From positions 62,001 through 126,000 of the forward strand of contig NZ_SBLB01000001.1 in NCBI RefSeq assembly GCF_004138325.1: a stretch of DNA of 64,000 bases, written 5' to 3'. The translations under genes were made by a program, and so were the position numbers. Source of the stretch: Spirosoma sordidisoli. GTDB taxonomy: Bacteria; Bacteroidota; Bacteroidia; Cytophagales; Spirosomataceae. Numbering within the stretch: position 1 is the first letter of the stretch; each line of letters opens with the position of its first letter. Below are positions 1 to 9,086 of this stretch, one piece after another. The notes beneath the pieces were generated by a model. That model did no database searches and was not told where the DNA came from. It was given only the letters and a program-made list of their open reading frames with translations.

Positions 1-375
1 GCCAAAGACGAAGCTGGTCAGTGGGTTGTAAACGGTCCGGATGATCGTCCAGCCGAATCGTTACAGTTTTTTCATTACAGTGGTTACAACCCCTCCCGCC
101 CCGATGAGGTCTCTAAATATCAGACCCGGTACACCTTTGCCCAGGAAGCCGCAACGGCTGCCGTACGGCCCGAGCGGCAACGGCCCGAGCGGCAACGGCC
201 CGATGCCAGGCCCTTGTTCGACCTGTATCGCGACCGATTGTTAGCGAACTACAATGATCAGTACCGGCAGTACCCCTGCATTTACATAAAACCCCCGGTA
301 GTATTGCGGTACCAGCGGGTCCGAAAATTACTGAAAGCACCGTTCAACCGAGTTATTGCGCGTTTAGAATCGTAG
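1..375 (+). CDS. Glycosyltransferase-like protein, C-terminal part only
   Basis: The reading frame is open from base 1 and stops with TAG at 373-375, giving 124 residues of a gene that begins outside the window. The visible part carries the aromatic motif LQFFHYSGYNPSRPDEVSKY followed by a tail with RPLFDLYRDRL. From memory, this kind of tail is found at the C-terminus of Bacteroidota glycosyltransferases of surface-polysaccharide loci; this is family resemblance, not a proven assignment. It contains a short tandem repeat of the PERQR unit encoded by a repeated 15-base stretch at about 166-196. It ends 7 bases before the next gene, so it is probably the first visible gene of the same operon. 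Confidence 0.6.
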   Translation, partial: AKDEAGQWVVNGPDDRPAESLQFFHYSGYNPSRPDEVSKYQTRYTFAQEAATAAVRPERQRPERQRPDARPLFDLYRDRLLANYNDQYRQYPCIYIKPPVVLRYQRVRKLLKAPFNRVIARLES

Positions 376-382
376 AAATTGT

Positions 383-1432
383 ATGGGTTTCCGACCAGGC
401 TCCGAATGGCACCAGTTCCGAACACTCTGGACATATAGATACCGAAAGTATACTCATATTGCCGGTAAATTCGTGTCTTTTGCGTTAAAGTATATCCACC
501 TGCAGCGGCTCAAACTAAAAGCGGGTGGGCGACCGCTGGTGGCTATTATCCTGTCGGAACAGATGGGCGACATCATTGCCTGCGAACCCGTGGCGCGGGA
601 TGTGCGCCAGCGCCATCCGGATGCGTACATCATTTGGGTAGTTCGGGAAGCGTACATAGAGCTGGTTAAACACCACCCCGACCTGGACGGTTACCTGGTC
701 GAAAAATGCCCCAGTGAACGGATGTGGCTTATTCGTTCCGGCATCTACGACAAGGTATATAATCTGCACATATCGCACCGAAAATGCAAGTACTGCCCCG
801 AGGATCCAATCAATCCAACGGCGGATCAGATCGGCCTGACGTTCGATAACTACTACCACCGGGGCGACCTCTTGTACATGTTTTCGCAGGCAGCCGGTTT
901 ACCAGCCCTGACCGACGAGCCCAGAATGTACATTCCGGAACCAGTACGGGAGCGGGTAGCGTCGTTGAAACTACCAGCCCGCCCCATTGTGATACATTGC
1001 CAGTCGAGTCATGTGCTGCGCGACTGGCCAGCTGAGAACTGGAACCGGCTCGTACAGTGGCTCATCGATACGTACCGCTACCCCGTCGTCGAAATAGGCC
1101 TTAAACCCGTTGTGCATATCAACGACAGTCAGTACATCAGCGTTTGTGGTCAATTAAATCTGCTCGAAACGGCTGAAGTCATCCGCCACGCCCGCCTGTT
1201 TGTCGGTATCGACAGCGGTCCGGCCCATATGGCTAATGCCGGCGGCACCGAAAGTGTGCTGTTGCTCGGTAAACTTTTTGATTTTGTGGACTACCTGCCC
1301 TATTCAGGTCGTTATAAACGGGGAGAGGGCGTAACGATCCTGAACAAGTTTGGGTACCCGTGCGCCGAATTGCCCTACGAGTGGGTACAACAGGCTGTGG
1401 CACAACGGCTTGGCCAGCCAAAATTTGTATGA
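383..1432 (+). CDS. Glycosyltransferase family 9 (heptosyltransferase-like)
   Basis: 349 residues. The protein shows the two-lobe GT-B pattern of family 9: an N-terminal nucleotide-fold strand with SEQMGDIIACEP near residue 55, and the C-terminal donor-site motif GIDSGPAHMANA with D277 and H282. Family 9 enzymes transfer heptose or related sugars from ADP- or other nucleotide donors at the cytoplasmic face during LPS core or glycan assembly. Here the acceptor is unknown, and a Bacteroidota member need not use heptose. The ATG at 383 lies 7 bases after the preceding stop. The stop overlaps the next start (ATGA at 1429-1432), which indicates translational coupling. Confidence 0.8.
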   Translation: MGFRPGSEWHQFRTLWTYRYRKYTHIAGKFVSFALKYIHLQRLKLKAGGRPLVAIILSEQMGDIIACEPVARDVRQRHPDAYIIWVVREAYIELVKHHPDLDGYLVEKCPSERMWLIRSGIYDKVYNLHISHRKCKYCPEDPINPTADQIGLTFDNYYHRGDLLYMFSQAAGLPALTDEPRMYIPEPVRERVASLKLPARPIVIHCQSSHVLRDWPAENWNRLVQWLIDTYRYPVVEIGLKPVVHINDSQYISVCGQLNLLETAEVIRHARLFVGIDSGPAHMANAGGTESVLLLGKLFDFVDYLPYSGRYKRGEGVTILNKFGYPCAELPYEWVQQAVAQRLGQPKFV

Positions 1433-2256
1433 ACCATTCTTCGCCGGTCAGTGTGGCCGTTGTCATACCCGTCTATAAAACGTCGCTTACCGAATACGAA
1501 CGCATCTCTTTTGTGCAATGTGTTTCAGTACTAGGTAATTATCCTCTTTTACTGGCCAGTCCGCATAACCTTGATATTTCCGAATACCGTAAAATATACC
1601 CAACTTTACGGGCGAAAACGTTCGACGAAGCTTACTTTGCTGATATACAGGGCTATAACAAGCTAATGTTGTCCGAAGAATTTTATCAGGCTTTTGCCGA
1701 AACCGAGTATATGCTTATTCACCAACTGGATGCATTTGTCTTTCGGGACAGTTTGACAGACTGGTGTCAACTGGGCTATGATTACATAGGAGCTCCCTGG
1801 CTGCGCGATCGCGATTTTTACAACTGGCGCGACAAAATGTGGTTTCAGGTCAAGCAGCGCATAGCCACCTGGCTCGACTTGAAAAAGCCGGATGGGATGA
1901 CTCCCCGGGAAATCATCAGTCTCAATGGAGTAGGCAACGGGGGTTTATCACTACGGCGGATACCCGCTATGCTTCGGGCGCTCCGGGCATTCCGAAGTAA
2001 GATCGAGACGTATGAGCGAAGACCTGACCACCAGTATAACGAAGACGTTTTCTTTGGGGTTGAGGTAAATCGTTACAGACCTTTTTTACGCATTCCTTCG
2101 TACCATACGGCGCTGCATTTTGCGGTTGAATTTTACCCACAATGGGCCATAGAACACTACAACAAGGGTGAACTACCTTTTGGCTGTCATGCCTGGAACA
2201 TTCATGGTACAGATTACTGGCGTCCAATCTTCGCTAAATACGGCTATCAAATTTGA
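1429..2256 (+). CDS. DUF5672 family protein, putative glycosyltransferase
   Basis: 275 residues from the ATG at 1429. An upstream start at 1360 is possible in frame but would lie inside the preceding gene and add 23 unnatural residues. The protein begins with the nucleotide-binding strand VAVVIPVYKT and contains YNKLMLSEEFYQAF, MLIHQLDAFVF and YDYIGAPWL. The Q-L-D-A-F motif and the IGAPW block are hallmarks of DUF5672, a family found in polysaccharide loci and thought to be GT-A-like. ISLNGVGNGGLSLR fits the acceptor region. Substrate unknown. The ATGA overlap with the GT9 gene places it in the same operon. Confidence 0.72.
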   Translation: MNHSSPVSVAVVIPVYKTSLTEYERISFVQCVSVLGNYPLLLASPHNLDISEYRKIYPTLRAKTFDEAYFADIQGYNKLMLSEEFYQAFAETEYMLIHQLDAFVFRDSLTDWCQLGYDYIGAPWLRDRDFYNWRDKMWFQVKQRIATWLDLKKPDGMTPREIISLNGVGNGGLSLRRIPAMLRALRAFRSKIETYERRPDHQYNEDVFFGVEVNRYRPFLRIPSYHTALHFAVEFYPQWAIEHYNKGELPFGCHAWNIHGTDYWRPIFAKYGYQI

Positions 2257-2264
2257 GTGAGTGT

Positions 2265-3278
2265 ATGACTCGGCCAACTATTTCGATCGCCCTGTGCACC
2301 TACAATGGTGAGGAGCACCTCGCAACCCAGTTGCGAAGTCTGGTTGCTCAAAAACAACAACCCGACGAGGTCGTTGTCTGCGATGACCAGTCGACAGACA
2401 CGACAATCAACCTCCTGCAACAGCTGGCGGCAGAGGTTCCGTTTCCGATACGCATCTACGAAAACACTCATCGGCTAGGTTACAACAAAAACTTTGAGCG
2501 GGCGCTCGCCGAGTGCACCGGCGATCTGATTTTTATCTGCGACCAGGATGACTACTGGCTGGCTGAAAAGATCAGCACGATGACCGATTACATGGTGCAA
2601 CACCCCGAAGCCCAGCTTGCCTTCTGCGACGCCTGGGTTACCGATGAGCAGCTACAGGGGCGGCAATCCCGCTTCTGGGAGTGGGTACGCTTCGATCAGG
2701 AGGCTCGCCAGCGCTGGTATTCGGGCGATATGATGGAAGTCATGCTGGAAGGCAACCGGGTCATGGGCTGCGCTACCGTGCTCCGGCGCTCGTTTCTGGC
2801 AGTAGCCATGCCTTTCCCCGACTCGGTTCCCGGCTATATCTACGACGGATGGCTCGGCCTGGTGGGTGCCACCAATAACGTGATCCACTACATCGATGAA
2901 CCCCTCCAGCTGTACCGCACCCACGTACAGCAGCAGGTAGGCATCCGCCAGCAGGAACCCGCCGAACGGATACGGCTGCGGGATCGGCTGGCCCGTCACC
3001 GTAGCAAGAAGCTGGCTCCCCTGCGCGAAAAGCAGGCTCAGTTAGCCGCAATCACGCAGTTACTGAGCGGGCGTGTCCCCGAAAACTCGCCCGGTATGCA
3101 GGCGCTACGCCGTCGGCTGGCTCATTTTACGATGCGGAGTTGCCTGCCCCACGACCGACTTCAGCGCATCAGTCCAGTGCTGAGCAACCTGCGGCAGGGA
3201 AATTACCAACGGTATGCCGACGCATCGGCCAATTGGCTCGCTCCTTACCTAGCGGCCTTGGGGGATATACTCGAATGA
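2265..3278 (+). CDS. Glycosyltransferase family 2
   Basis: 337 residues from ATG 2265; a TTG start at 2253 would overlap the preceding stop and add four residues. The GT-A fold is visible: ISIALCTYNGEEHLATQLRS at the N-terminus, VVCDDQSTDTT, and the metal-binding region FICDQDDYWL near residue 95. The C-terminal third is Arg-rich (RRRLAHFTMR) and probably lies against the membrane. Family 2 enzymes add sugars from nucleotide donors to a lipid-linked acceptor in the cytoplasm. The specific sugar cannot be told. It sits in the run of same-strand glycosyltransferases. Confidence 0.85.
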   Translation: MTRPTISIALCTYNGEEHLATQLRSLVAQKQQPDEVVVCDDQSTDTTINLLQQLAAEVPFPIRIYENTHRLGYNKNFERALAECTGDLIFICDQDDYWLAEKISTMTDYMVQHPEAQLAFCDAWVTDEQLQGRQSRFWEWVRFDQEARQRWYSGDMMEVMLEGNRVMGCATVLRRSFLAVAMPFPDSVPGYIYDGWLGLVGATNNVIHYIDEPLQLYRTHVQQQVGIRQQEPAERIRLRDRLARHRSKKLAPLREKQAQLAAITQLLSGRVPENSPGMQALRRRLAHFTMRSCLPHDRLQRISPVLSNLRQGNYQRYADASANWLAPYLAALGDILE

Positions 3279-3288
3279 GTTAGTTTTG
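3258..3288 (+). promoter_or_regulatory. Candidate Bacteroidota promoter inside the glycan locus
   Basis: TTG at 3258-3260, 20 bases, then TAGTTTTG at 3281-3288, an exact fit to TAnnTTTG. Transcription would start a few bases before the GTG start at 3297, giving a nearly leaderless message. It would allow the second half of the locus to be expressed independently of the first genes. Confidence 0.5.
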
Positions 3289-3296
3289 CGCCTACT

Positions 3297-4328
3297 GTGC
3301 TACTAACTCTCTGTACCATTCGCCAATTGCCGCAGGCTATTGCCCTCGGTGATAGTTTCTCCCGTCACGCGCTTCAGCCCAACGGCCAGCCGATGCGTGT
3401 CCTGATCGGCCTCGTCGACGATCCGGCCCGCTTACCAGCCGACTTCGTGTCGCCCTACCCGCTGCTGCCCGTGGGTGAGGTTTTACCCGCCGAGCAGCTG
3501 ACGGCGCTGTCGGCGAAATACACGCCTACCGAATTCGCAGCCGCCTGCAAGCCTCATGTCATTGCGCATGTGTTCAGGCACTTTCCGGATGCCGACCAGC
3601 TCATTTATGCAGACTCCGCCATTCAGTTTATGGGGTCGGTAACGCCGGTCTGGGAAGCCCTTGCCAACGCAACCATACTGCTGACTCCGCACATTACCCG
3701 GTCGCCCGCGTCCGGGCCGCAGCCCGGTGGCGCCTGGCCCGACGAAAAATACTTTCAAAACATTGGGCTGTATAGCGCTGATTTTCTGGCTTTTCGTCGC
3801 TCGGCCGAAACCGATCGCTTCCTTGCCTGGTGGCAGGATCGGGTTACCGAGCGGGCCTATATCGACTTCTGCGCCGGTTTGTGTACCGATCAGATCTGGC
3901 TGATGCATGTTCCTGTCTTCTTTCGGGACGTGGTCGTTGTTAAAAACCCGGGCTGGCATCTGGCGCTCTGGAACTTACCGGAACGCAGCCTGCAATCGTC
4001 AGGAACCAGCTGGCTTGTGACAGACCCCACGGGGCAGAACCAGCCGCTGGTATTCGTCAACCTGAAGGGTCTTTCCAATCCGAACGAGGGGTTCTTCCCG
4101 CACCAGAATCGAGTTAAACTCGCCCACCGGTCCGATATTCAGGCTCTACTGACCGCCTGTAAGTCGACCCTGTCGGCACGTCGGCTAACGTTACCGGAAG
4201 CCCAGGCTCCCGCCTATGGTCAGCAACCCGAACCAGTCGTTTTACGAGGCTGGAAACGTAGTACGGTGAAGTCGCTCCGGCTGGTTACGCGTTTTCTGGA
4301 TCAGATACCCCTACCGGCCATTCGGTAA
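3297..4328 (+). CDS. Putative glycosyltransferase (GT8/GT-A-like)
   Basis: 343 residues with a GTG start at 3297; no better ATG lies before the conserved region. The N-terminus MLLTLCTIRQLPQAIALGDS and the later LIYADSAIQF block (a D-x-S/D-like metal site) resemble GT8-type enzymes and other GT-A proteins that synthesise sugar chains from nucleotide sugars. A C-terminal block, DQIWLMHVPVFF, and WHLALWNLPER match a recurring module of Bacteroidota glycan loci. Exact family uncertain. It is followed by a 113-base gap with a promoter-like box, so it may end the first transcription unit. Confidence 0.6.
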   Translation: MLLTLCTIRQLPQAIALGDSFSRHALQPNGQPMRVLIGLVDDPARLPADFVSPYPLLPVGEVLPAEQLTALSAKYTPTEFAAACKPHVIAHVFRHFPDADQLIYADSAIQFMGSVTPVWEALANATILLTPHITRSPASGPQPGGAWPDEKYFQNIGLYSADFLAFRRSAETDRFLAWWQDRVTERAYIDFCAGLCTDQIWLMHVPVFFRDVVVVKNPGWHLALWNLPERSLQSSGTSWLVTDPTGQNQPLVFVNLKGLSNPNEGFFPHQNRVKLAHRSDIQALLTACKSTLSARRLTLPEAQAPAYGQQPEPVVLRGWKRSTVKSLRLVTRFLDQIPLPAIR

Positions 4329-4380
4329 GTTCTGACCCCCAATCCTATGGCGCTTGTCTGGGAATTGTCGATAAAAACTT

Positions 4381-4388
4381 TAATTTTG
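4381..4388 (+). promoter_or_regulatory. Promoter -7 box (TAATTTTG)
   Basis: An exact TAnnTTTG box lies in the 113-base gap before the GT4 gene at 4442. A TTG at 4354-4356 is 24 bases upstream, longer than usual, so the -33 part is uncertain. Confidence 0.4.
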
Positions 4389-4441
4389 CAGGTACTATTT
4401 CTCAGAAAAATACAAACTTGCGAGTTTGTAGATTTCCTTAC

Positions 4442-5551
4442 ATGAAAGTTCTATACGACCATCAATCGTTCACAGGCCTGACCTATGGGGGCGTTTCCCG
4501 GTATTTTTTTGAACTGATGCGTTCGTTTGCCAAGCGGCCTGATATCGAGTTTGAGTTATCCCTGCGTTTATCCAACAACGAGTATCTTGACCAGGTATCT
4601 TTCAGCCGCCACCTGCGTTACCGTAACCTGGCCGACTTACCGAATGCCAACCGGATAGCCTCTGTCCTGAACCGATTGTATAGTCTGCAACGAATACGCG
4701 CCGGCAAGTACGATGTGTTTCACCCCACGTATTATCACCGGTACTTCCTGAACTCAATCGGCAACCGCCCCTTCGTCATCACCTTCCATGATGCGACCAG
4801 CGAACGCTACGGCGATCAGTACCCGGATGTCGGTAAGGGCTTGTACGACGTAAAGAAACAACTGTTACGCCGGGCCGACTGTATCATTTCTGTGTCGGAA
4901 TTTTCGAAAGAAGAGATTCTGCGCTACTTCCCGATCAACCCCGACAAAATAAAGGTGATTCATCTGGGTACAACCCTGGCCGAACAAGTCAACACCCCAT
5001 CGACCGTAACGCCCGGACTACCCTTCCCGTATATCCTTTACGTTGGTAAACGGGGGCTTTACAAGAATTTTGACGGCTTTTTCCGCGCCATTCAGCCGGT
5101 TTTACAACGCCATCCCGACCTGCACCTGGTTTGCGGAGGGGGCGGCCTGTTTAACCACGATGAACAGGCGCTGTTCCACGCAGCCCGGCTGGCCGACCGG
5201 GTTCACTACCGGCCCGTTACCGATGCTGGTCTGCTGAACCTGTATCAGCACGCCCGCGCATTCGTATTTCCATCACTCAATGAAGGCTTTGGCATTCCGG
5301 TGCTGGAAGCGTTCAGCGGGGGGTGTCCGGTGGTCCTGAGCGATCGAAGCTCCTTACCCGAAGTAGGGGCCGATGCGGCCATTTACTTTGACCCGGAAGA
5401 TGACGACTCGATCGCCAATGCGGTAGAACGGGTGGTTACCGACGAACCCCTGCGAGCCGAGCTGCGTCAGAAAGGCACCCGCCGTCTTCAGGATTTTTCC
5501 TGCGACAAAACGGCCCGGCAGACGCTGGAAGTTTACCAAAACCTGCTCTGA
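4442..5551 (+). CDS. Glycosyltransferase family 4
   Basis: 369 residues starting with MKVLYDHQSFTGLTYGGVSR. An in-frame TTG at 4418 would add eight residues with no family support. The GGVSR glycine loop near residue 15 and the C-terminal donor-binding motif E-G-F-G-I-P-V-L-E (the E-x7-E motif) define a GT-B retaining glycosyltransferase of family 4. PYILYVGKRGLYKNF marks the start of the second lobe. It should act at the inner face of the cytoplasmic membrane in repeat-unit assembly. The next gene begins 8 bases after its stop. Confidence 0.88.
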   Translation: MKVLYDHQSFTGLTYGGVSRYFFELMRSFAKRPDIEFELSLRLSNNEYLDQVSFSRHLRYRNLADLPNANRIASVLNRLYSLQRIRAGKYDVFHPTYYHRYFLNSIGNRPFVITFHDATSERYGDQYPDVGKGLYDVKKQLLRRADCIISVSEFSKEEILRYFPINPDKIKVIHLGTTLAEQVNTPSTVTPGLPFPYILYVGKRGLYKNFDGFFRAIQPVLQRHPDLHLVCGGGGLFNHDEQALFHAARLADRVHYRPVTDAGLLNLYQHARAFVFPSLNEGFGIPVLEAFSGGCPVVLSDRSSLPEVGADAAIYFDPEDDDSIANAVERVVTDEPLRAELRQKGTRRLQDFSCDKTARQTLEVYQNLL

Positions 5552-5559
5552 GTAAGCCT

Positions 5560-6450
5560 ATGCCTGCATCTGATTCGTTACGCGATTTTGTTACCAAACC
5601 CTACCAGCCGCCGGTTGTGAGGACTGACGGTAAGGCTTACCCTAAACTGACCGTGGTTACGCCCTCCTTCAACCAGGTAGAATACCTGGAGCGAACCATC
5701 CTGAGCGTCCTCAATCAGCACTACCCCAACCTCGAGTACTTCATCATCGATGGCGGCTCTACCGACGGGAGTGTTGAGCTGATCAAGCAATATGAGCCTT
5801 ATCTGGCCGGCTGGGTCAGCGAAAAAGACCGGGGCCAGACCGACGCCATCAATAAGGGGTTTCGCCGGGCCACGGGCGATTATGTCGCTTTCCAGAACTC
5901 GGATGACGTCTTTGCGCCCGGCGCCTTTGAACGGGTAGCCGAAGCCTGGCGAAAATCACCGCAAACCGATGTTTTCTTCGGCGATATGTACATCACCGAT
6001 CTGAACGACGTTATTCTTGAAGAACTACGGGTGCCACCGTTTCGTATCGAATGCCAGATTTACGAAGGCATGCAGGTATTTAACCAGTCGTTGTTTATCC
6101 GGCGCAGTCTCATGAATCAGGCTGGCTTTCTGGACGAGAGTCTGAAGTTTGTCATCGATTATGAGATCGTTACCCGGCTGGGTGTGCAGAAAGGAGTTCG
6201 GTTCCAGCACGTCAACGGCTTCTGGGGCGGTTTTCGGGTTCAGCCCGACGCCAAGTCGTCGACCATTGCCAGTACCGTTGGGCTACAGGAGCATGAACAG
6301 ATTAAACGCAAGTTTCAGCCCCAGCTCCGGAGTCCGCTTGGCGAATGGTTCTGGAAACGGTACGCCCGCGTGCGTAAATTGACAACGTTTGTCCTACAGG
6401 GCGAATTCGGGTATGTATACCATCGGCTGTCGCGCCGGCAAAATCGGTAA
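5560..6450 (+). CDS. Glycosyltransferase family 2
   Basis: 296 residues. The N-terminal 33 residues precede a standard GT2 core: LTVVTPSFNQVEYLERTILS, FIIDGGSTDGSVELI and VSEKDRGQTDAINKGF. The acidic metal site is QNSDDVF. The IDGGSTDGS / EKDRGQTDAINKGF combination is typical of the WcaA-type subgroup in exopolysaccharide loci. No membrane segment is visible, so it is a soluble or peripheral enzyme. It lies between a GT4 gene and the polymerase-like membrane protein, consistent with building one repeat unit. Confidence 0.87.
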   Translation: MPASDSLRDFVTKPYQPPVVRTDGKAYPKLTVVTPSFNQVEYLERTILSVLNQHYPNLEYFIIDGGSTDGSVELIKQYEPYLAGWVSEKDRGQTDAINKGFRRATGDYVAFQNSDDVFAPGAFERVAEAWRKSPQTDVFFGDMYITDLNDVILEELRVPPFRIECQIYEGMQVFNQSLFIRRSLMNQAGFLDESLKFVIDYEIVTRLGVQKGVRFQHVNGFWGGFRVQPDAKSSTIASTVGLQEHEQIKRKFQPQLRSPLGEWFWKRYARVRKLTTFVLQGEFGYVYHRLSRRQNR

Positions 6451-6501
6451 GCGCGCAGCTGTTCTATAATGTTTAGTGAATCAGCTAATTGATCCGACGT
6501 A

Positions 6502-7881
6502 ATGGCTAAATTCATTCGCTTACTTCAGACGCTCGACCTCATGCGCATGGTGGTGGGCATCTGTATTCTTCTGGATGGTTATCCGCTGATCTTCTTTTTC
6601 CGGGATGCCCTGCGTCTGGCGCCGGGTAACTCTACGTTTACGGCGGTAGCCATGGCGGGTGGCCTGTTGCTGATGATTCCCTTCACGGTGCTGCGTCGGT
6701 TGTACCGGCCCAACATTACCATGTTCTGGCTCGGTATCACCTTTCTGATTCTTTGCGTGCTGTACATGTTTGTCTACAACGGCGTGCCTGGCTTCAAGGA
6801 TTACGACCGGGACATGATCTATTATGCCTACATCCTGATCTTCCTGTTTTTGCTGATCAACATCCCGAACGATGTTATCCGGGTGTTTATACCGATAGTC
6901 GTCCTGTTCACGCTGGTGTCTAACCTCGGTCTGATTTATTCGCTGATTACCGACCCAACCTGGACAATTGGCCAGCGAGCCACGATCTCGCTGAACAACA
7001 GCGACGAAGGGTCCGGCAACCCGCACGCCTTCTCGCGTAATGCCTTTATGGGGCTGATCGCCTGCGCGATCTGGCTTCTTAACCCGCAAACCAATATTCT
7101 TTTCCGGCTCCTGTCGCTGTTTGCGGGGGTTCTCAACCTCGCGGTGCTGGTACTGACCCAAACCCGCTCGGCCATCGTTGCCCTGATCATTGCGGTTGTC
7201 TTCTTTGTCTACTTCAATGTTCGGCCCGCCCAGATCCGTACGGCGGTCAGAAGTTTATTCCGTCCCATGCCGATCGCCGTTATCGTAATCGGCCTGATCG
7301 GTATTAGCTTCTTCTTCCGGAAGTACTACGATGCCTATGCTATCCTGTATGGATACGTAATTGGGTTTATGGAGCGAAACCTGGAGAATGTTTATGCCCT
7401 GCTTGGGTTAAGTGTAAACTCCGGCTATAAAGCCACGCTCGACGATTCGGCCGCCAACCGATCGGTGAGTGCCCTGTTCTTTACCAACGTGCTGGAAGGG
7501 CACCCGCACCGGCTCATTCTGGGGTACGGCTACAAATTCCTTTATCTGGACATTCCGCTGATTGAATCATTGACCAATCAGGGCATTTTCGGCTTTGCGC
7601 TCTTCGGTATACTGAATGCGATGGTGCTTCGGTACGCCATCCGGAGTATGAGCACGAACCCCAATGAGCTGAGCGTTTTTCTGGCTTACTTTTATATGCT
7701 GATACTCGTTCAGCTCTTCACCAACGGACGACCGTATGACATTACGTTCTGGTTTCCGCTGGCGGCCATGATTCGGTTTATGGGGGTTGAACATCTGTTG
7801 CCCGCCCATCTGACCAAACGACCGACGCCGGGTGTTACCAGCGAACTCATGCCCGTCAGACCCCTTGCCTTACCTAGCTAG
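6502..7881 (+). CDS. O-antigen polymerase/ligase-like membrane protein (Wzy/WaaL type)
   Basis: 459 residues with about ten or more hydrophobic segments (for example LLMIPFTVL, ILIFLFLLINIP, FIPIVVLFTLVSNLGLIYSL, VFLAYFYMLILVQLF). The segment LTQTRSAIVALIIA matches the conserved T-x-S/T-R-S/T patch of O-antigen ligase/polymerase proteins. A long periplasmic loop follows the mid-protein segments, as expected for this family. It would polymerise lipid-linked repeats, or ligate glycan to an acceptor, at the outer face of the inner membrane. It is the only polymerase-like protein in the locus. No Wzx flippase gene is visible in the window. Confidence 0.75.
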   Translation: MAKFIRLLQTLDLMRMVVGICILLDGYPLIFFFRDALRLAPGNSTFTAVAMAGGLLLMIPFTVLRRLYRPNITMFWLGITFLILCVLYMFVYNGVPGFKDYDRDMIYYAYILIFLFLLINIPNDVIRVFIPIVVLFTLVSNLGLIYSLITDPTWTIGQRATISLNNSDEGSGNPHAFSRNAFMGLIACAIWLLNPQTNILFRLLSLFAGVLNLAVLVLTQTRSAIVALIIAVVFFVYFNVRPAQIRTAVRSLFRPMPIAVIVIGLIGISFFFRKYYDAYAILYGYVIGFMERNLENVYALLGLSVNSGYKATLDDSAANRSVSALFFTNVLEGHPHRLILGYGYKFLYLDIPLIESLTNQGIFGFALFGILNAMVLRYAIRSMSTNPNELSVFLAYFYMLILVQLFTNGRPYDITFWFPLAAMIRFMGVEHLLPAHLTKRPTPGVTSELMPVRPLALPS

Positions 7882-7902
7882 TCACTGCTTTATCAACGCC
7901 AG

Positions 7903-9066
7903 ATGCGCATTCTGATCGTTCATAATATTCTTTGGGCGCACTATAAATCAAGCGTTTTTCAGGCGTTGCAGCGATTGATCGACCTTCGGCCCGACAGTAC
8001 GCTGATGGTGTTGCAGATTGCCCGTAACGAACGTTCGCGCGCCGGTCTCGAAGCCAACCAGGCCGATGCGCCAACCTATACCTACCCGTATGAACTCCTG
8101 TTCGACCGGTATCTGGAAGAGGTAGGTCTACAGGAACGAAGCAGCGCCCTTCTTAACCGGGCCAGGGCTTTTCGCCCCGATGTGCTGTTACTGACCGGGT
8201 ACTACGATCCGGCTCAGCTTCTGTTGCTGCTCTGGGCCAAAGCTACGGGTGTGCGCGTTGTGATGCAGAACGAAAGTACAGCGGCAGATCATCAGCGCGG
8301 AGGCTGGAAAGAGCAGCTGAAACGGTGGATACTGAGCCGCTGCGACGGTTTCTTCTGCTTCGGCAGCCAGTCGGCCACCTACCTCATCCAGCTCGGCATT
8401 GCGCCCCACAAAATTCTTCTCCGCAAAAATTCCGTCGACAATACAGCGCTCCGAACGGCCTATCTACAGGCCAGACAGCACCGGTCGGCCCAACAGCACT
8501 CGCTGGGTATTCGGACCCGGAACTTTGTGTTTGTTGGCCGGCTTATTGCGGTCAAAAACCTGAAAGCCTTGCTAAACGCCTTTGCCGATGCGCAGGCTCA
8601 AGCTGAACATGCAGCCGACTGGGGGCTGATTTTACTCGGAGACGGCCCCGAAAAAAGCGCCCTGTTGGAACAGGCGGCTACACGCGGATCGAGCGACGCG
8701 GTTCATTTTTTGCCAGGCCGGCCCTGGTACCAGGTACCGGATGTACTGGCCATAAGCGATGTGCTGGTCCTGCCAAGCCTGTCGGAGCCGTGGGGTCTGG
8801 TGGTCAACGAAGCCATGGCCTGCGGCCTGCCCGTCATCGTGTCGAACCGCTGCGGGTGTGCGCCTGATCTGGTACGGCATGGCGAAAACGGCTTCGTGTT
8901 CGATCCGGACCAACCCGACGAGCTAACCCGGCATCTGCTCTCGTTCATGAACGGCACTGTCGATGCCGACCAGCTGGGTCAGTCAGCCCTGGCTCATATT
9001 GCCCCATACGCCCCCGAAGCGGTTGCACAGGACATGCTCGACGGGTTCATCAAACTCACTACATAA
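7903..9066 (+). CDS. Glycosyltransferase family 4
   Basis: 387 residues. The first lobe starts MRILIVHNILWAHYKSSVF. The second lobe begins NFVFVGRLIAVKNLKALLNA and holds the donor motif E-P-W-G-L-V-V-N-E with GLPVIVSNRCGCAPDLV after it. VMQNESTAAD and the basic helix KEQLKRWILSRCDGFFCFG match GT4 enzymes that work on membrane-bound lipid acceptors. The gap to the polymerase-like gene is 21 bases and the next GT4 follows 20 bases later, so all three are probably cotranscribed. Confidence 0.85.
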   Translation: MRILIVHNILWAHYKSSVFQALQRLIDLRPDSTLMVLQIARNERSRAGLEANQADAPTYTYPYELLFDRYLEEVGLQERSSALLNRARAFRPDVLLLTGYYDPAQLLLLLWAKATGVRVVMQNESTAADHQRGGWKEQLKRWILSRCDGFFCFGSQSATYLIQLGIAPHKILLRKNSVDNTALRTAYLQARQHRSAQQHSLGIRTRNFVFVGRLIAVKNLKALLNAFADAQAQAEHAADWGLILLGDGPEKSALLEQAATRGSSDAVHFLPGRPWYQVPDVLAISDVLVLPSLSEPWGLVVNEAMACGLPVIVSNRCGCAPDLVRHGENGFVFDPDQPDELTRHLLSFMNGTVDADQLGQSALAHIAPYAPEAVAQDMLDGFIKLTT

Positions 9067-9086
9067 GCGGTTATTTCGCGAGACAT

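Noticed and set aside
6520..7161. 213-codon minus-strand frame opposite the polymerase-like gene
   Set aside because: Charged, Gln/His-rich antisense translation of a membrane protein; no support.
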